From NCBI RefSeq assembly GCF_900182915.1, contig NZ_FXUG01000002.1, positions 372,001 through 436,000 of the forward strand: a DNA stretch of 64,000 bases, in the 5' to 3' direction. The position numbers and the translations under genes are program-made. The notes beneath the pieces were generated by a model. The model was given only the letters and a program-made list of their open reading frames with translations, was not told the DNA's origin and made no database searches. Source of the DNA: Neorhodopirellula lusitana. GTDB lineage: Bacteria; Planctomycetota; Planctomycetia; Pirellulales; Pirellulaceae. Shown here in pieces: positions 44,349 to 54,334 of this stretch (positions within the stretch are counted from its first letter, which is position 1; each line of letters begins with the position of its first letter).

Positions 44349-46157
44349 ATGAGCCGGATGGAACGTCTTCGCTATTCGCGTCGTCAACTGGTTCAGATGG
44401 TCTGCGGAGGCTCGGCGTTGTCGTTGATTCCGGCGGGTTGTGATTCGCTGCAGCGGTTTGTCTCAGGGGCTTTGCCTGCCGCCGGCGAACTCTTATCGCC
44501 CAATCGAGAAGCCGGACACCGCCTGCGTCTGCCGCGTGAAGCTCGCTGGGCTGGGATTGATGCCGAGACGCGAACCGGGGCTCCAGGGGCAGCTAGTGAC
44601 GCAGCAATCAGAAATACAGCGAGCAGTGAAATAGCAAGCAGTGAAACGGCAAGCAGTGAAACGGCAAGCAGTGATGCTGCTACCAGTGAAGTAGCGGGCG
44701 GTCCTTCGGCAACCACTCGGCATTCGTGTGTGATCGTTGGTGCCGGTGTGGCGGGGCTGTCAGCGGGGTGGCATTTGCTAGATCAAGGGATTGATGACTT
44801 TGTGATTCTGGAGTTGGAATCGGAGGTGGGTGGAACCGCTCGCAGTGGTCGGACGGGAGACTTTCAATATCCCTGGGGGGCCCACTATCTGCCGGTTCCG
44901 AAGGTGGAAAACGAAGCGTTGATACGTTTTCTGCAGTCATGCAGCGTGGTGGATTCGGTTCACGAGAATCGCGTCGAGGTGGCCGAGCAATTCTTGTGTC
45001 GTGATCCTGAAGAGCGAGTGTTTTCCCAAGGGAGATGGTGGGGTGGACTGGTGCCGTCAGGGATTTTGACTGCGCAAGATCAAGACGAGCTGAAGCGTTT
45101 CAATGAAATGATGGTGGCCTGGGCTCGGCGAAAGGGGAGCGATGGGAAGCCGTTTTTCAATCTGCCTACGTCAACCTGCAGTACCGATGAAGAGGCACAA
45201 TCGCTGGATCAAATTTCAATGTCAAACTGGCTGGACCAGCAAGGTTTCCAGTCGGAGGTGTTGGCTTGGTTGGTGGACTATTCGTGTCGCGATGACTATG
45301 GATTGATGGCGGATCAAACCAGTGCTTGGGCTGGCCTATTTTACTTTGCCGCGCGTATGCAGAGTGACTCGGGTGAAACGCAGGACGTGCTGACGTGGCC
45401 CGAAGGCAACGGTTTTTTGGTCGATCAGTTGCGTGAACGGATGGGCGATCGGGTTCGGTTGAATCAAGCGACGATGGAGGTTTCGAAGCTTGATGATGGG
45501 TCGTTCCAAGTCTCGGCGTTTGACACTTCAACGCAAACCAGAAGCGTCCTTCACGCCGATCAGGTGGTCATGGCGGTGCCGCAGTTTGTCGCCAACCAGG
45601 TGTTGGCCGAAGACCTGTGTTTGGCTGCATCGCCGGAAGCACGGCAAGCGTTCCAGTATGGATCTTGGTGGGTCGCAAATGTCCATTTGACGAACCGACC
45701 GGCTGAGAATTCGTTTCCGATGGCGTGGGATAACGTTCCGATGGATTCGAGTTCGCTGGGGTACGTGAACTCGGTTCATCAGACCGGCAGCGACTACGGT
45801 GCGACGGTGCTAACGTGGTACTCGGCGATTTCCAGCGACATGCCACAGGTGGTTCGAGAGCAAATGTTGCGGCTGACATGGGCCGAGGCAGCCGAGGCGG
45901 TGATCACTGATTTAGAGATCATGCACCCAGACATCCGCGGGTTGATTTCGCGGTTGGACGTGATGCTTTGGGGCCATGCGATGGTCCAGCCGCGTGTGGG
46001 CACGATCTTTCATCCCGCTCGCCAGGCAGTCGCCCAGTCGCGTGGCGGCGTGCATTTTGCCTGCACTGACTTGAGCGGCATCGCTTTGTTTGAAGAAGCG
46101 TTTGACCATGGCCGACGAGCGGCGATGTCGGTGGCGGCGTTTGACGGCGGAGCTTAG
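44349..46157 (+). CDS. Tat-exported lipoprotein FAD-dependent oxidoreductase
   Basis: A 602-residue flavoprotein of the amine-oxidase-like superfamily. Its N-terminus has a twin-arginine signal ([10 protein letters not shown]) followed by a lipobox-like Pro-Ala-Gly-Cys, so it is likely exported folded and lipid-anchored. Residues 80-115 are a Ser/Thr/Ala/Glu linker coded by 15-bp tandem repeats. The FAD-binding motif [16 protein letters not shown] (about 128-143) and EVGGTARSG follow. The substrate is unknown. ATG 44349 is chosen, 4 bases past the antiporter stop; its own stop overlaps the convergent sulfatase gene by 4 bases. Confidence 0.85.
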   Translation: MSRMERLRYSRRQLVQMVCGGSALSLIPAGCDSLQRFVSGALPAAGELLSPNREAGHRLRLPREARWAGIDAETRTGAPGAASDAAIRNTASSEIASSETASSETASSDAATSEVAGGPSATTRHSCVIVGAGVAGLSAGWHLLDQGIDDFVILELESEVGGTARSGRTGDFQYPWGAHYLPVPKVENEALIRFLQSCSVVDSVHENRVEVAEQFLCRDPEERVFSQGRWWGGLVPSGILTAQDQDELKRFNEMMVAWARRKGSDGKPFFNLPTSTCSTDEEAQSLDQISMSNWLDQQGFQSEVLAWLVDYSCRDDYGLMADQTSAWAGLFYFAARMQSDSGETQDVLTWPEGNGFLVDQLRERMGDRVRLNQATMEVSKLDDGSFQVSAFDTSTQTRSVLHADQVVMAVPQFVANQVLAEDLCLAASPEARQAFQYGSWWVANVHLTNRPAENSFPMAWDNVPMDSSSLGYVNSVHQTGSDYGATVLTWYSAISSDMPQVVREQMLRLTWAEAAEAVITDLEIMHPDIRGLISRLDVMLWGHAMVQPRVGTIFHPARQAVAQSRGGVHFACTDLSGIALFEEAFDHGRRAAMSVAAFDGGA

Positions 46158-47596
46158 TGGCTACGCAAGCGAGTGCGAGCTTTTAGACGTTCGGTTAGTT
46201 GCGACACGACGTCGGGGTGCTGCGCCGCCACATTGGCCGCTTCGTCGCCTGCGAAGTCATAGAGTTCCACGTCACCGCCGGGATGAAGTACCAAGCGATA
46301 TTGATCATCACGAATGGTGGTGGCTCTAGCATAGGAGACCGCTGGATGTCCGGGGGCGGTCGGTGATTTCAGGATGGGTTCGACCGAGACGCCATGGACG
46401 AAATCGGGTGCGGGGACATCGGCGAGCCCGCACAGTGTTGGGAACAGGTCGATCGTTTCAACCATCGACTTGGAAGCCGTGCCGGGCCTGGGGATGCCGT
46501 CGTAACTGATGATCAGCGGCGAGTGAAGTGCTTCTTCAAACAGGGTGTGTTTCCCCCAGACAGCGTGTTCACCAAGATGCCAACCGTGATCGCCCCAAAG
46601 GACAATGATCGTGTCGTCGCGAAGTCCTAACTGGTCCAGACGATCAAGCACTCGTCCGACCATCGCATCGGCGTAGCTGACGCAGGCGGCGTAGTGTTTG
46701 CGGACGAGTGTGGCAAATTCGCTGTCTTCGTTGGGGTTCTTTCCCCAGCGGTTGTAGCGATTGAATTCACCGGACTTGTGCCAAGTGGTGTGGCCTTGCG
46801 GGCGATGGGGATGCGGGATGGCTGGCAACGTGGCGTCTTCATACGGCTGCATGTATTTCGCGGGCGAGCCGAAGGGGAGGTGTGGGCGGATGATGCCCAC
46901 GGCCAGCAAGAATGGTGCGGACGGATCAGCGGCAAGTTGATCCATTTGCCCTAGTGCTTGATCGACGATTAGACCGTCGGGGTAGATCGAATCGGGGCCT
47001 TCGGCGGATTGGAACACGTCCATCTTGCTGGCATCGTTCCGGATTTCGCCATGGGCCAAGCCATGCATCGCGCCGCGAGGATGTTGCCACGGTCCCGCGG
47101 GCAAGAGATGCCGGTCCCAAGACATTGGCATTTCAAGTTGGCTTTCATCGTCCCAGTCTTTACCGCCGGCTCCACCGGGATGATGGGAGACTTTCCCAAC
47201 CGAAACGGTGGTGTAGCCATGCTGACGGAACCATGCAGGAAGACTGGGAGGGACTGCCGTGGATTGCCCGCTTGATTGTGCGGTGGCAGACTTGGCGATC
47301 GCGTCGGCTCGCTTGAAAATCGCGTTGTTATCCGATGGCCCGTATCGTCCTGTTAGCATGGCAAATCGTGACGCGCCGCAGGTGGGGGCCTGCACGTAGT
47401 GACGCTCGAAGAGTCTTCCTTGGCTTGCGAGTGAATCGATATGAGGCGATTGAATGTAATCCTTTCCATAGCAACCCAATTCAGGTCGCAGGTCGTCTAC
47501 GCAGATCAACAACACGTTAGGTGATCGCGTTTGGGCAATCGCACTAGTTAGACAGGTTGTGAGTAAAAGAAGTGTCGTGTAAAGCAATCGGCTCAT
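46154..47596 (-). CDS. Secreted sulfatase, iduronate-2-sulfatase-like
   Basis: A 480-residue sulfatase. A signal peptide (1-21, ending AIAQ) precedes [16 protein letters not shown] with metal-binding Asp residues. The formylglycine motif is Cys-Gly-Ala-Ser-Arg in [14 protein letters not shown], the variant common in iduronate-2-sulfatase-like enzymes. [21 protein letters not shown] carries the remaining metal/substrate residues. The C-terminal part ([19 protein letters not shown]) is typical. It is convergent with and overlaps the FAD gene by TTAG. Confidence 0.93.
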   Translation of the reverse strand: MSRLLYTTLLLLTTCLTSAIAQTRSPNVLLICVDDLRPELGCYGKDYIQSPHIDSLASQGRLFERHYVQAPTCGASRFAMLTGRYGPSDNNAIFKRADAIAKSATAQSSGQSTAVPPSLPAWFRQHGYTTVSVGKVSHHPGGAGGKDWDDESQLEMPMSWDRHLLPAGPWQHPRGAMHGLAHGEIRNDASKMDVFQSAEGPDSIYPDGLIVDQALGQMDQLAADPSAPFLLAVGIIRPHLPFGSPAKYMQPYEDATLPAIPHPHRPQGHTTWHKSGEFNRYNRWGKNPNEDSEFATLVRKHYAACVSYADAMVGRVLDRLDQLGLRDDTIIVLWGDHGWHLGEHAVWGKHTLFEEALHSPLIISYDGIPRPGTASKSMVETIDLFPTLCGLADVPAPDFVHGVSVEPILKSPTAPGHPAVSYARATTIRDDQYRLVLHPGGDVELYDFAGDEAANVAAQHPDVVSQLTERLKARTRLRSH

Positions 47597-47659
47597 GTGT
47601 GATTTGCCTATGTCGGGGTGGGGATGAAGGGGGGATCGAACTGCAGGGACCGGGCTAGC

Positions 47660-47722
47660 AGGCTGTTGATTTAGTAACCCGGCGTGTTAGCAAGGGATTG
47701 GATTGAAGCCCTCGCTAACGCG
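47660..47722. repeat. REP-like stem-loop, second copy
   Basis: CGTGTTAGCAAGGG (47683-47696) pairs with CCCTCGCTAACGCG (47709-47722) with two G-U or mismatch positions and a 12-base loop. AGGCTGTTGATTT lies just upstream, as at 43090. The same arrangement in two places indicates a family. Confidence 0.65.
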
Positions 47723-47779
47723 TTTTGAAGTTGCGCGTCTGCGATTGGATTGGTTGGCCAACGGCCATCCATATCATAG

Positions 47780-47829
47780 CCAGGGGCACCGCCCCTGGGA
47801 TGAAGTGTTCCTGGGGCGTTGCCCCTAGC
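47780..47829. repeat. Paired GC-rich palindromes (REPIN-like)
   Basis: CCAGGGGC-acc-GCCCCTGG forms a perfect 8-bp hairpin. It is followed 11 bases later by CCTGGGGC-gtt-GCCCCTAG, a decayed related palindrome. The outer arms also pair with each other (AGCCAGGGGC with GCCCCTAGCT, one mismatch), the nested pattern expected of REP doublets. Confidence 0.7.
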
Positions 47830-47992
47830 TAAGCTAGAAAGGCCGTTGTCCATAAAACCAAAAAATACAACTTCAAAACACAGGCACATGGACGGGCACA
47901 GTCACGGGGCGGGATTGAATTTGACAATTCAGCGAACCAAGATGGTAACTTAGTGGCGTCTCGAATTTGTGTTTCCAGCAGGGATTTTGCCT

Positions 47993-48511
47993 GTGATTGT
48001 ATTCCCACAGTACGGATTGATGCCACGATGGCCCGAAAACGGGGACGCGTTCATCCATCCCGACGATGTGTCGCTGGTTTCGCGATTGATTCCCAGTGAG
48101 CGTGTGTTGCGTCGTGATTCGTACGATGGAACGTATTACCACTACCGCTATGGGGACCTCTCATTCCGAATGCGGCCCTGTCTGTGGTTGCCGATTGAAG
48201 CGGAAGGGCTGGATCTGGCCGACGAGGTGGAGACCATCGGCGTGGGGATGGAGCGAGAACTGTTTATCGGTGTTGTCACGGGGATGTACTACGTCCGCCG
48301 AAAAGGCCGCATTCTGTACCGGCTCAGTCGTGGCGATCAAACGATCGGACGACTTTATGTCCGCGAGCATCTGCGGTTGTTGACTGAGAAACGCCGAGTG
48401 CGAAAAGGCGAGATCGACCACCCGACCCCCAAGTGGAATGGTGCGGGGGAGCGGATCGGCGGCTTGAATGATTTGGAGCCAGGCGGGCCGGACGAATCAG
48501 CCGCGGACTAG
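47993..48511 (+). CDS. Conserved hypothetical protein
   Basis: A 172-residue soluble protein with no domain I recognise. It starts VIVFPQYGLMPRWPENGDAFIHPDD and has a basic, Arg-rich C-terminal half ending in a hydrophilic Gly/Asp tail. GGGA lies 8 bases before GTG 47993, so I prefer that start; a GTG at 47969 adds 8 residues and an ATG at 48020 would shorten it. Composition and codon use are typical of the window, which supports a real gene. It is followed after about 320 bases by a MoxR-like ATPase gene. Confidence 0.65.
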   Translation: MIVFPQYGLMPRWPENGDAFIHPDDVSLVSRLIPSERVLRRDSYDGTYYHYRYGDLSFRMRPCLWLPIEAEGLDLADEVETIGVGMERELFIGVVTGMYYVRRKGRILYRLSRGDQTIGRLYVREHLRLLTEKRRVRKGEIDHPTPKWNGAGERIGGLNDLEPGGPDESAAD

Positions 48512-48827
48512 CCAGCACCGTAAGATGTTCGGCAGATCAGGGGTTTGGCAGAATGCTAGGCACGATCAACAGACCGCGACGTTGAGCTGACCGGTCTCTA
48601 TGGAGAATAGGACGAGATTGGCCCAGTTGAATTTGAAACAGTCGACCTGTGTCAATTGACTGGCCCGGTTGGCATCGCTGTCGCAATGCCCCACTATCTC
48701 TGTAGAACTTAGCATGTCTGTGGAACCCAATTGCCTGGCGGAGCTTGAATCGCCGTTCCGAGGCGAGTCGCCTGTCATTTCATGTCAAAACGGCAATCAG
48801 TGCATTGCAACATCACCGGAGTATCTA
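48512..48827. other. Intergenic region before the AAA+ gene
   Basis: The AAA+ frame remains open through part of this region (from 48669, with an ATG at 48714), but the extension has no family resemblance. I see no hairpin with a T run. Confidence 0.4.
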
Positions 48828-50252
48828 GTGAACACGAATATGGATTGTCCAACGGCCACCAACCTTCAGGAATTGCTTGATTCAGGGTGGAAGTCAAAGA
48901 ACGTTAAGCAAGAAATTCAGGACAACTTCTCGCGAATGTTAGCGTCCGGGGAGGAGCTGTATCCGGGCATCGTGGGTTATGAAGATACGGTCATCCCGGA
49001 GATCAATCTGGCGTTGTTGGCCGGACACGACATGCTGTTTTTGGGAGAGAAGGGCCAGGCGAAGAGTCGCTTGATGCGTCAGTTGGTTCAGTTTCTAGAT
49101 CCCTTCATTCCGTACATCGATCACCCCGATCTTCCGGTTCACGAAGACCCCGTGAATCCAATTTCTTCGTTAGGTCGAAGAATCGTTCAGCAGAGCGAGC
49201 CAAAAGACATTCCGATCGCATGGTGGCCGAGGAAAGAACGGTATGCCGAGCGGTTGAGTCCAGGGACCAAGTTCGCAGACATTATTGGCGAAATCGATCC
49301 TGCCAAGTTGACCGGCGGCGTCAGCATGAGTGCGGAAGAGGCCTTGTCGTTTGGGTTGATCCCGCGGATGCATCGCGGCATCTTTGCGATGAACGAACTG
49401 CCTGAACTGGATGACCTGGTCCAAGTCGGTCTCTTCAACATTTTGGAAGAACGCGATGTGCAGATTCGCGGCTATCCAATCAAGTTTGATGTCGACGTGC
49501 TGATTTTGTTCTCGGCCAATCCGGCCACGTACAACCGCAGCGGGAAGGTGATTCCGCAATTGAAGGACCGCATCGGGACGATTGTGCAAACGCACTACCC
49601 ACGCGAGCGAGATCAGGGAATCGAGATTCTGCAGCAGGAAGTCGGAGACGATTTGGGAGGCGACTATCCCGTCCATGTACCGTACTTCATGTATCAAATC
49701 ATCGAAGAAATCACCAACCGTGCCCGGCAGAGTAAGTACATCGATCAAGCTTCGGGTGTCTCGGCGCGATTCTCGTTAGCCAACTTTCGAACTATCGTTG
49801 CCTCCGCTCGCCAACGTGGAATCGTCTGCGGCGAAAAGCCAGCGGTGCCCCGGATCAGCGATCTCGGTCACTTGTACTCGAGTTCCCTTGGGAAGCTGGA
49901 GTTGGACTTGATGGGCACTCACCAGATGAGTGAAAAGCAGGTCATTGATGCGGTGATTGCTGAGGCGATTCAGACGGTGTTCAGCGAGTACATCGAAGAG
50001 CACGGTTTGGCGGAAATCGCGGAGATCTTCCGTGGGGGTGTGCGTGTTGAGGTGGGCGACCTACTGCCCAGCCGAGTGTACGCGGATCGTTTGCAACATG
50101 TCCCGCCTGCTTGGGATCGTGCGTTCGAGGTCAACGCAAGTGAGGACGAAGCGATGCGCGCCTCTTGCGTCGAGTTCATTTTGGCGGGGCTGTACAGTAT
50201 CGATAAGATCAGCCGCTCGCAAAAGCACGGCAAGATCCACTACGAAACCTGA
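48828..50252 (+). CDS. MoxR / magnesium-chelatase-like AAA+ ATPase
   Basis: A 474-residue AAA+ protein. A P-loop [10 protein letters not shown] is at about residues 73-82, a Walker B-like [13 protein letters not shown] near 185-197, and a sensor-1 segment [15 protein letters not shown]. It resembles the MoxR and MgChl-I branches, which work as chaperones for metalloenzymes or envelope complexes, usually with a VWA-domain partner. No VWA gene is beside it. GGAG lies 6 bases before GTG 48828; ATG 48840 and upstream ATG 48714 are alternatives. Confidence 0.85.
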   Translation: MNTNMDCPTATNLQELLDSGWKSKNVKQEIQDNFSRMLASGEELYPGIVGYEDTVIPEINLALLAGHDMLFLGEKGQAKSRLMRQLVQFLDPFIPYIDHPDLPVHEDPVNPISSLGRRIVQQSEPKDIPIAWWPRKERYAERLSPGTKFADIIGEIDPAKLTGGVSMSAEEALSFGLIPRMHRGIFAMNELPELDDLVQVGLFNILEERDVQIRGYPIKFDVDVLILFSANPATYNRSGKVIPQLKDRIGTIVQTHYPRERDQGIEILQQEVGDDLGGDYPVHVPYFMYQIIEEITNRARQSKYIDQASGVSARFSLANFRTIVASARQRGIVCGEKPAVPRISDLGHLYSSSLGKLELDLMGTHQMSEKQVIDAVIAEAIQTVFSEYIEEHGLAEIAEIFRGGVRVEVGDLLPSRVYADRLQHVPPAWDRAFEVNASEDEAMRASCVEFILAGLYSIDKISRSQKHGKIHYET

Positions 50253-50880
50253 TTGCAAAACGTGGGCTTGAACATGTTCCGCAGCGACGGCGATTCAGGG
50301 TTGAAACGCCGTTGTCGGAACCGTTTGGGGTCACCGACTGCATCTTGTGCACTGATTGTGATCTAGTCTTTTTAAGCAGCCCAATTTTCGAAACGCCCCA
50401 GTGCCAGAACGTGCAGTTGCCAAATGGCCTGAGTTTCCGAAACGCTTTAACGCCCGCCCACCATGATTTGTCCGACGAGTAACCAGACAAAAGTAAAAGC
50501 GACACCGAATGCGGTATGGACTGCATCAACGTTCATTGAAAGCACCTCAGGCAGAGATTGATCATTCGGCAATTGCTCGGATGCAATCGACGAATGGTAA
50601 GGGAACGGAAAGTGGGCCGTTTCCCTGGCCTGAGTGCGAGTGGGTTTCGAGTGAGCGTCGCACGAGGGCGTTGCTTTGACTTTCGAAACCGACTGGCGGT
50701 TTTATTCCATGCGGAGTATCCGACGCCGCAAGAGTAGTTATCGGAATCGTCGCAGCAAAAGTTTTGGAAAAGATCGCTCGGTCCTAGCAATGACCCAACC
50801 GGATCAACTTAACAGGCTCTTTGGGGAACGCTGTCGGGTGAAACAGAGACGCGTTGGAGCGGGGACGCAGTCCCACGTGC
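50253..50880. other. Intergenic region with one small ORF
   Basis: 628 bases between convergent genes. A small membrane peptide is encoded at 50447-50536 on the minus strand. A short GGGAC-gca-GTCCC hairpin lies near 50860. Nothing else is supported. Confidence 0.5.
50447..50536 (-). CDS. Small single-span membrane peptide
   Basis: A 29-residue frame, MNVDAVHTAFGVAFTFVWLL then VGQIMVGGR, with GAGGTG 6 bases upstream of the ATG. Residues 8-26 would form one transmembrane helix, with an Arg C-terminus. Such small peptides often modulate membrane complexes. It is not linked to a clear operon; the histidine kinase gene downstream starts elsewhere. The coding evidence is the Shine-Dalgarno plus helix-like composition. 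Confidence 0.55.
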   Translation of the reverse strand: MNVDAVHTAFGVAFTFVWLLVGQIMVGGR

Positions 50881-52839
50881 TTAGGCCACACTGCTATTTG
50901 GGGCCGTCGGGCTAGTCGAAATCCACTTCGCCGGCCAAGTGAAGATGAACGTTGCACCTTCGCCCAGGCTGGACTCAATCCAAATGTCACCACCTAGGTT
51001 GTTGATTTGTTTTTTGGCAATTGCGAGTCCCATGCCGGTGCCGTCCACGTCGATCGCAATGCGTTGGTACATCTCGAACACTTTTTGATGAAACCGGGGG
51101 TCGATGCCTGGGCCATTGTCACGGACGGCAAACCGACAAACGTCACCGTCACGTGAAGTCTTGACTTCAATCGTGCCTTGACCGCCCTTGTCGTTGTACT
51201 TCACCGCATTGTTGATCAGGTTTCTTAGCACTTGTTCTAGCGGTGTGCGGAACGTTTGCAGGACGGGAAGGCGATTCGCAGCGGTGATCCGAAATCCTTC
51301 AGGAGGATCGACCATGGAGATAATCGTTGCCAACAAGCTGCCCACATCCACTGTCTCGGTATGCTGTTCGACACGTCCGACGCGTGAGTAGTTTAAAAGA
51401 TCGTCAAGCAGGGCTTCCATCTTCTTGACCCGCTCCTGCATCAGTAGGAGGTGCTTGTTTGATTCTTCGGGAAGCAGGTCACTGCAGTCTTCACGGACCC
51501 ACGTTGCCAAGTGGTTGATGCCACGCAGTGGACTCTTTAAGTCATGGGAAGCGACATAGGCAAAATGATCGAGTTCCTCATTCATTTCCTCCAACGCAGA
51601 TGCTTTCTCAGACACTTCTTTGCGGAGTCGTTCTGAATCAACGAGCAACTCTTGAGTTTCTCGATTGCGATCACTGAACACCTGAGCGGCCTGTGCCATG
51701 CGTCCAATTTCGTCGTTGCGATCCAGTGCTGGAATGGTTTCGATGGTTTCGCCCGAGCCTAGCCGCCGAAAGGTCTCCGTGATCGATGACAACGGCGAAA
51801 CGATTGTTAGTGACAGGCGTGTGGCCAGCGCCGCGGCGAGTGCAATTGCGGCGATCGATGTCAGGATGCTGATGATCCGTATGTTGCGATTCGATGCGTT
51901 CCGAGCGAGCTGATCTTGGTTCCTGCGAACTTCGACTTCGTCTTTTAGACGATTGGAATAGTAGGTGAACTCTGAAATTTCGCCAGCCATCACGATGTTG
52001 GAATAGAACATGTAGCTGCGGGTTGCCTGGAAGGCCCGCGTGCCCAATTGGATGAACTCAGCAAGTTCCTGGTCCAATCGTTTTTGAATGGCGGTCGCCG
52101 CTTCCAAGTCGTTTTGATCGGCGACGCGTTGCATGAGTTGCCGGCACGTCGAAACGGACGCAATCGCGGAGTCGAAATCGCTCGACTGTGGGTTGATGAA
52201 GTATTGTTGCAGGGATTGTTGTGCGTTCAGATAGGCTTGCACACCGTCGATCAAATCGCTGTCAGTCTTCGCGGATCGATTCGTGTTGTTGAACAGTACC
52301 TGCTTTTGTAATTCATCGATCGTCTGGTTGACCTTCGCGTCTTGGATCGGCAATTCGACTTGCACGAGTTGCGTTCGAAGTTCGCGTTCGTCGGCGGCTT
52401 GTTCCAATTGATCGTCGAACGTGACGAGCGAAAGTCGCATGCGTTGAAGAAGCTCTCGCATGCTGGCAGCATCATCCTGGACGATGACGCTGTCGATCTT
52501 GAAGAGTAAGGTTTCCTGGATCGAGATCGCGCCGGCAAGTTGGGAAAGGCCGCCAGTCTGCAAGTACTTTTCGGCCTGGGCTTTCAATTCTTGAATATCG
52601 CGGTCAATCTCACGAATGGCAGAAACGGTGCGTTCGGATTGTTCGTAAACCTCGAAGTTGCTCGACCATCGAGCTTGGTTAACCCACAAGATCAGGGTGC
52701 TGAACACGCACACGCCCATTAGAATCGCGCACATCGCGTAGATGCGTTGTCGCAATGAATAACGTATGGCGGAGTCGGTCACAGGATGTTCTCGAAAGGC
52801 TGAGAGCGGATTCGAATGAAGGGGCACAGTCGCTAGCAA
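50881..52839 (-). CDS. Membrane sensor histidine kinase
   Basis: A 652-residue hybrid-free sensor kinase. Transmembrane helices lie at about 33-53 and 321-342, enclosing a helical sensor domain of about 270 residues, followed by HAMP (343-395), a coiled coil and the HisKA region with phosphorylated His432 in ASHDLKSPLRG. The HATPase domain has N-box NLINNAVKYND, G1 DNGPGIDP and G2 GTGMGLAI. No receiver domain is attached. The start is TTG 52839 or, more conservatively, GTG 52782. It begins 4 bases after the stop of the upstream binding-protein gene, implying a shared transcript and joint sensing. Confidence 0.88.
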   Translation of the reverse strand: MLATVPLHSNPLSAFREHPVTDSAIRYSLRQRIYAMCAILMGVCVFSTLILWVNQARWSSNFEVYEQSERTVSAIREIDRDIQELKAQAEKYLQTGGLSQLAGAISIQETLLFKIDSVIVQDDAASMRELLQRMRLSLVTFDDQLEQAADERELRTQLVQVELPIQDAKVNQTIDELQKQVLFNNTNRSAKTDSDLIDGVQAYLNAQQSLQQYFINPQSSDFDSAIASVSTCRQLMQRVADQNDLEAATAIQKRLDQELAEFIQLGTRAFQATRSYMFYSNIVMAGEISEFTYYSNRLKDEVEVRRNQDQLARNASNRNIRIISILTSIAAIALAAALATRLSLTIVSPLSSITETFRRLGSGETIETIPALDRNDEIGRMAQAAQVFSDRNRETQELLVDSERLRKEVSEKASALEEMNEELDHFAYVASHDLKSPLRGINHLATWVREDCSDLLPEESNKHLLLMQERVKKMEALLDDLLNYSRVGRVEQHTETVDVGSLLATIISMVDPPEGFRITAANRLPVLQTFRTPLEQVLRNLINNAVKYNDKGGQGTIEVKTSRDGDVCRFAVRDNGPGIDPRFHQKVFEMYQRIAIDVDGTGMGLAIAKKQINNLGGDIWIESSLGEGATFIFTWPAKWISTSPTAPNSSVA

Positions 52840-52843
52840 TGTG

Positions 52844-54211
52844 CTAGCTGGAAAGGAACTCGTTCCACCGAATGAGGCTGTATTCGTAGTTCTGCATCAC
52901 GGTGTTCCAGACTGCGACGTTGGAGAAGCGTTTCTCGTACGAGCCACCGTCGCGGCGTTGCCCTTTTTCGGCCACTTTGGAACCATCGGTGCCCACCAGT
53001 TCTTCGGTGGCGGGTAAGCCGCGATACCAAAAGTCCCACTCAGCTTCACTTAGGAACGGTTTGGAACGTTGGGGATTCGAAATGTAGTAGCCTTGGCGAG
53101 CGATGAACGCGCCCGGCCATCCTGAAAGCCACCAGTTCATGTACTCGTACGCGGCGTCCTGCGTTTCGCTGCTGACGGCCGTGGAAAGGCACATCACGCC
53201 GTGCCAGGCTCGATAGCCTTCACGGGGCGAAGCATAAACGCAGTCAATTCCTTGCCCACGAAGTTGATACACCGCTGGCGAGAACATGCTTTCGATGGAC
53301 GATTCCCCTCGCTTCATCAGCTCAACGGAGGCGGGCACGCTGCTCCAGACGCCTCGGAAGTGACCCGACTTTCGGTACTCCAACAGAATCGAGAACAGCT
53401 GATCGAGCTCTTTGCGAGTTAGATTTCCGATGTCTCGAAACTGCAAGAGACCTTTGGCTTGAGCGGCCAGGGCCAGATCGAAAAGGCCAATTGTCGGTTC
53501 GTTAACAATGGCGACTTTGCCGTGATGTTTTTCGTCTAGTAACCAAGACCAGCTTTCCGTTTCATACGCAATGCCACGCTTGATTTGGCTGGCGTCGTAC
53601 CCGAACGAGTCTGCGTTGTGAACGTAAGGTAGAAAGCTGACACGATCGGTAACGCGACTGCCGAGTGAGTTGTCTTCTTGGACGAAAAGGATTTTGTTAG
53701 GCGCGTCGCCGGCGCCCACGCGAGCGTCCGAGGTCAGCCGGCCTTGGGTGGTCAATTGATTGATTTCAGACCAGTTCCGAATTCGCGTCGAGTCAATGGG
53801 TTGAATTGTTTGTGCTTGCCAAAGGACCCGGATGCTGTTGGACCACTGTTCATACAAGTCGAACGACTTTGGCTGAGTCGACGCCTGGTGCATCACCTGA
53901 GCGCTCCCGCCCGGTGCGAATTCCAGTTCGATCCCCAGATCTTGTTGTGCTTTGAGCCGCAACTTTTCCTGCAGCGTGACGTGGGTGCCGAGGATCCGCA
54001 GCTTCCATTTCGTTGGCGAATGGATCGTGATTTCAGATTGAGCCTGTGGGGCTGAGACCGGTGCGGCGGGTGCGGTGGCTTTCGACGGACCGGTTGCCGC
54101 CTGAATCGGGGCGGATTGAACCCGTTTCGTGGGCATTGAAGCGAGCGTCAGCGATGCAGTGCACATCTTCAGCGCGGCTCGGCGATCGCATTTACGCTTC
54201 AAAACTTGCAC
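52844..54211 (-). CDS. PotD-like extracellular solute-binding protein
   Basis: A 455-residue periplasmic binding protein of the spermidine/putrescine (PotD/PotF) type. The N-terminus CDRRAALKMCTASLTLASM is Tat-like, so it may be exported folded. The mature part starts near ITIHSPTKWKLRILG, and GVMCLSTAVSSETQDAAYEYMNWWLSGW is a typical C-domain block. No ABC permease or PotA gene is adjacent. The only partner is the histidine kinase 4 bases downstream, which suggests ligand capture for signalling. The GTG at 54211 is weakly supported; AGGAG is well spaced before the TTG at 54202. Confidence 0.85.
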   Translation of the reverse strand: MQVLKRKCDRRAALKMCTASLTLASMPTKRVQSAPIQAATGPSKATAPAAPVSAPQAQSEITIHSPTKWKLRILGTHVTLQEKLRLKAQQDLGIELEFAPGGSAQVMHQASTQPKSFDLYEQWSNSIRVLWQAQTIQPIDSTRIRNWSEINQLTTQGRLTSDARVGAGDAPNKILFVQEDNSLGSRVTDRVSFLPYVHNADSFGYDASQIKRGIAYETESWSWLLDEKHHGKVAIVNEPTIGLFDLALAAQAKGLLQFRDIGNLTRKELDQLFSILLEYRKSGHFRGVWSSVPASVELMKRGESSIESMFSPAVYQLRGQGIDCVYASPREGYRAWHGVMCLSTAVSSETQDAAYEYMNWWLSGWPGAFIARQGYYISNPQRSKPFLSEAEWDFWYRGLPATEELVGTDGSKVAEKGQRRDGGSYEKRFSNVAVWNTVMQNYEYSLIRWNEFLSS

Positions 54212-54334
54212 TCCTGTCCCAAAGGACGGCTTACTGGCCGATCGAACGAGGTTCGGGGGCCAGTCGCGAATTGATAGTTGGAGTGAAGTATCGGTCGTAG
54301 ATGAAGGAGAAGTCGATGCTCAAATTGTCGAAAC

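Larger units (their letters stand above)
47597..47968. other. Intergenic region with REP-like repeats
   Basis: Two repeat clusters are listed separately (47660-47722 and 47780-47829). No gene seen. Confidence 0.55.
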
